Source: Tatlockia sp. (GTDB lineage Bacteria; Pseudomonadota; Gammaproteobacteria; Legionellales; Legionellaceae). From it: DNA of 64,000 bases. Position 1 is the stretch's first letter. Each line of letters starts with the position of its first letter. Positions 61,752 through 64,000 of this stretch are shown here, piece by piece. A program made the translations under genes and the position numbers. The notes under the pieces were generated by a model. That model was given only the letters and a program-made list of their open reading frames with translations. It searched no databases and was not told the DNA's origin. The DNA is taken from contig JACCVV010000079.1 in the NCBI GenBank assembly GCA_013697955.1, positions 1 to 64,000 of the forward strand, in the 5' to 3' direction.

Positions 61752-62654
61752 GAGCCTGAAAAAAAATTGTGTAACTGCAAATTCTAAATTAACTTATCGC
61801 GAAGCAATGAGAATAAAAATAAGGAAAAAGCAGTGTAGCAACAATTTGATATTAGACCTGAATTAATTGATGAATTAGCAAAATCAATTAAAACGGAAAA
61901 AGATTTAGCAGCGTTATCTTAAAACCTTCTTAAACTGACTGTTGAACCTGCGATGCATGCTGAATTAGAAGAGCATCTTGGTTATGAAAAGCATGATAAG
62001 TCTATAAAAAATTCAACTAATAGCCGAAATGGCTACTCCCCAAAAACTTTGAAAGGCTATTAACTGAACTTAAGCAGCGAGGCGTAAACGATATTTTTGT
62101 TGCCTGCGTTGATGGACTCAAGGTCTTTCCTGAGGCCATTAATGCAGTTTTCCCCAACATAAGTGTGCAGCTTTGTATTGTTCATTTGGTTCGAAATTCA
62201 TTGCGCTACGTGCCTCACAAAGACATGAAGGCAGTTGCTTCCGATTTAAAAGCTATTTATCGTGCAGCTACTCTTGAATCTGCAGAAGCCGCCTTGCTTG
62301 AATTTGGGGAAAAATGGGATAAAAAGTACCCAGCTATCTCTCGCTCCTGGAATAACCATTGGCAAAATAGTTTAACTTTATTTGCCTTCCCAGAAGAAAT
62401 TCGTAAAATCATTTACACGACCAATGCGATTGAATCACTTAATTCAGTCATTCGAAAAGCGATTAATAATCGGAAAATTTTTCCTTCAGACCGTTCGGCT
62501 TTAAAAATAGTCTACTTAGCAACACAAAAAGCCTCCCAAAAATGGACTATGTCACTGCGAGATCGGAGAGCTGCTATGAATCATTTTGCTATCGAATTTG
62601 AAGGAAGATTCTCAATGTAAAAATGGGTAGTTACACAAAATTATTTACAGGGTC
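61752..62654 (+). mobile_element. IS256-family insertion sequence with internal deletion
   Basis: The ends are inverted repeats: left GAGCCTG then AATTGTGTAACTGC (61752-61776) and right, reversed, GACCCTG then AATTTTGTGTAACTACC (62654-62626). Inside, FDIRPELIDELAKSIKTEKD, a stop, and LLKLTVEPAMHAELEEHLGY then NGYSPKTLKGY are the N-terminal part of an IS256 transposase. The frame then jumps to LTELKQRGVNDIFVACVDGL (including the second Asp region), VQLCIVHLVRNSLRYVPHKD, TTNAIESLNSVIRKAI (catalytic Glu) and runs to a stop at 62620. About 400 bp, including the first catalytic Asp, are missing compared with a 1.3-kb element. It could be moved only by a complete copy elsewhere. Confidence 0.85.
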
Positions 62655-62655
62655 T

Positions 62656-62910
62656 GAAAATGAGACTTTATTAAAGGGTGGTACATACCCCGAGGACGTA
62701 ATGAGCTACTCCCATCTACGCTTCTCATTATGTTGCATTCTGAATGTGTAACTTCATCTGCCATCACTCAATTTAATTTAACGATGCTCAATCACTTCAA
62801 CTTTCGTTTACGGCCTGCCTATCCCTGTCTACGCTTAATCTCTAGCATTCGCAGCAACTAGTAAATCAGCGCTTCGTTGCGCTCTTCACAAAATTATTTA
62901 CAGGCTCAAA
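62656..62910. other. Non-coding stretch ending in a second IS256-type end
   Basis: No gene is supported here. CACAAAATTATTTACAGG at 62885-62902 repeats the right end of the IS256 element (62634-62651), in the same orientation, 251 bases further on. It may mark the end of another, lost copy or a one-ended transposition event. Confidence 0.55.
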
Positions 62911-62915
62911 AAATT

Positions 62916-64000
62916 CTAAAAAACAGAAATTTTTATATCCTGATTTAAAGTCATAGCAAAATGAAATCTTGGCTTGACCTCCGTATTCAAGGTTTCCCAA
63001 TTCAGGTTTGTTACCAGACTATTTAAAAATACTCTTAGTGATAACTTAGAGAATGCTTGTCCTGTGCAGATATTTGGGCCAGTAGAGTAAGCTAAAAATG
63101 GTCTTTTATAGAGCTCTGGTTTTTGGATAAAACGATGTGGATTAAAATCTTCAGCATCCTCTCCCCAGCGTGAGGTATCTCTTAAAGAATGGTAGAGATC
63201 AATAACTATCTGAGATCCTTTTGTTAACTTGTATTGGTCCAAAACTGTAAAATTGTGCTCTACGTTTCTAAATAAAAAGGGTTGTGAAGGGTATAAACGA
63301 AGGACCTCGTGTATGCAGGCATTCAATAAGGTATCTTCTGCTTGTACATAAGTTTCCCAGACCATGTTCGATTTTTGCTTTGTGTTACATTCTTCTCTTA
63401 GTTGAGAAATCCAATCAGGGTGTTTTCCTAACTCATAAACACAGGAAATAAACGCCGGATTTGGCGCTAGATAACCTGCTAAGGTTCCGCTGTTTACACC
63501 TGTCGCGAAAGCATCTTCTTCATAGACTTTATGATGTTTATTAATATAACCGGATAATCGTTTGGTATAGTCACTTTCAGTTTTTGCTTGCACTTGATGA
63601 GCAGGAAACAAATAACTCATAAGTTCATTTCTTAATTCAATGAAGCGCTCGTTAAATTGAGGACATTTTCGGTAAGAAAATCGTTTCCCTAATAAATCAA
63701 TTTGCTCTTCTAAAATAGGCACAATTGGAGCCACTTCTCCTTCATAATTCATTACCGACTTTAAAAAAATAGCAACTGTCATTTCCGATACATCTTTAGT
63801 GATAATGAAAGGTGATTTTTGTTGTTGCCATCCGTTAATTAATTGTTCTAACTCCGTCTTCATAACCTTAAGGTATTTTTCCGGGTCCATTAGTAAGTCA
63901 CCTAAAACGCTACGTTTTGGCTTCATGTCTTCTTTTTCATTATTTAATCGGTATTTACCGAGTGCTTCAGCAATGACCCGCAATTGCCTGCCTTCGCTTA
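62916..64000 (-). CDS. Cytochrome P450 (N-terminus outside window)
   Basis: The frame is open from a TAA at 62916 to the window edge; an internal TTG at 63983 is not needed as start, since codons before it (SEGRQ) continue the frame. HEVLRLYP holds the E-x-x-R pair of the K helix, and AYSTGPNICTGQAF is the haem-binding loop with the thiolate cysteine (Tyr replaces the usual Phe). The I helix reads ATGVNSGTLAGY, somewhat unlike A-G-x-D/E-T-T. P450s insert one oxygen atom into a substrate, using a reductase partner not seen here. The nearest upstream gene is not visible. It ends only 14 bases after the IS256-like end, so insertion has reached its 3' side. Confidence 0.9.
   Translation of the reverse strand, partial: SEGRQLRVIAEALGKYRLNNEKEDMKPKRSVLGDLLMDPEKYLKVMKTELEQLINGWQQQKSPFIITKDVSEMTVAIFLKSVMNYEGEVAPIVPILEEQIDLLGKRFSYRKCPQFNERFIELRNELMSYLFPAHQVQAKTESDYTKRLSGYINKHHKVYEEDAFATGVNSGTLAGYLAPNPAFISCVYELGKHPDWISQLREECNTKQKSNMVWETYVQAEDTLLNACIHEVLRLYPSQPFLFRNVEHNFTVLDQYKLTKGSQIVIDLYHSLRDTSRWGEDAEDFNPHRFIQKPELYKRPFLAYSTGPNICTGQAFSKLSLRVFLNSLVTNLNWETLNTEVKPRFHFAMTLNQDIKISVF

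Overview
The window looks like chromosomal DNA of a Legionella-type gammaproteobacterium. It is AT-rich, and it carries genes typical of that family: ankyrin, HEAT and coiled-coil proteins with eukaryotic features, a sterol reductase of the ERG4/ERG24 family, a C1 cysteine protease, small secreted Cys-rich proteins and an acetoacetyl-CoA reductase. Four promoters resemble the PmrA boxes that precede many Dot/Icm effector genes. This assignment is inference from gene content; no species is claimed.

Layout. 1-2.3 kb: the tail of a Gln/Ala-rich repeat protein, then the relic of an integrated element (broken S24/LexA-like repressor, broken tyrosine integrase, 3' part of a tRNA-Pro). 2.3-10 kb: envelope and stress genes (AI-2E-type permease, small membrane proteins, two PRC-barrel paralogues) leading into the NHEJ pair ligD and ku. 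10-37.5 kb: candidate effectors mixed with metabolic genes, including sterol reductase, a GtrA-fused glycosyltransferase, an ankyrin protein with a possible papain-like triad, a three-gene GCS2 / cNMP-binding / class II amidotransferase cassette, an MscS channel, tandem Cys-paired beta-propeller proteins, a kinase-like protein and an Asp-box propeller. 37.8-42.8 kb: a tightly overlapping operon for a surface glycan (APH kinase, HAD phosphatase, nucleotidyltransferase, two WavE-like proteins), then phbB. 43-57.5 kb: CsbD, a FixJ/FixL-like pair, a long HEAT protein, unknown proteins, C69 and NlpC/P60 hydrolases and an extended MATE transporter. 57.5-62.9 kb: a graveyard of IS3, IS6, Tn3 and IS256 remnants with two small secreted proteins. 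62.9 kb to the end: a cytochrome P450 cut by the window edge.

Main discovery. The stretch from about 10,960 to 29,101 (18.1 kb) is inverted relative to an ancestral order that can be rebuilt from the sequence. The N-terminal half of a C1 cysteine protease lies at 29,102-29,807 (minus) and its C-terminal half at 10,960-11,305 (plus). The missing 3' end of the second propeller gene (body 27,920-29,101, plus) lies at 10,885-10,959 (minus). Flipping the segment rejoins both genes, apart from a single base at the joint. The breakpoints share only a 3-bp inverted match, and one lies about 1 kb from ku.

A second theme is a shared promoter design: a 9-2-9 direct repeat resembling the Legionella PmrA box, exactly 7 bp before a TATAAT-like -10 element, upstream of four genes of unknown or kinase-like function (10,036; 13,351; 23,880; 30,646). 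This marks them as the best effector candidates here.
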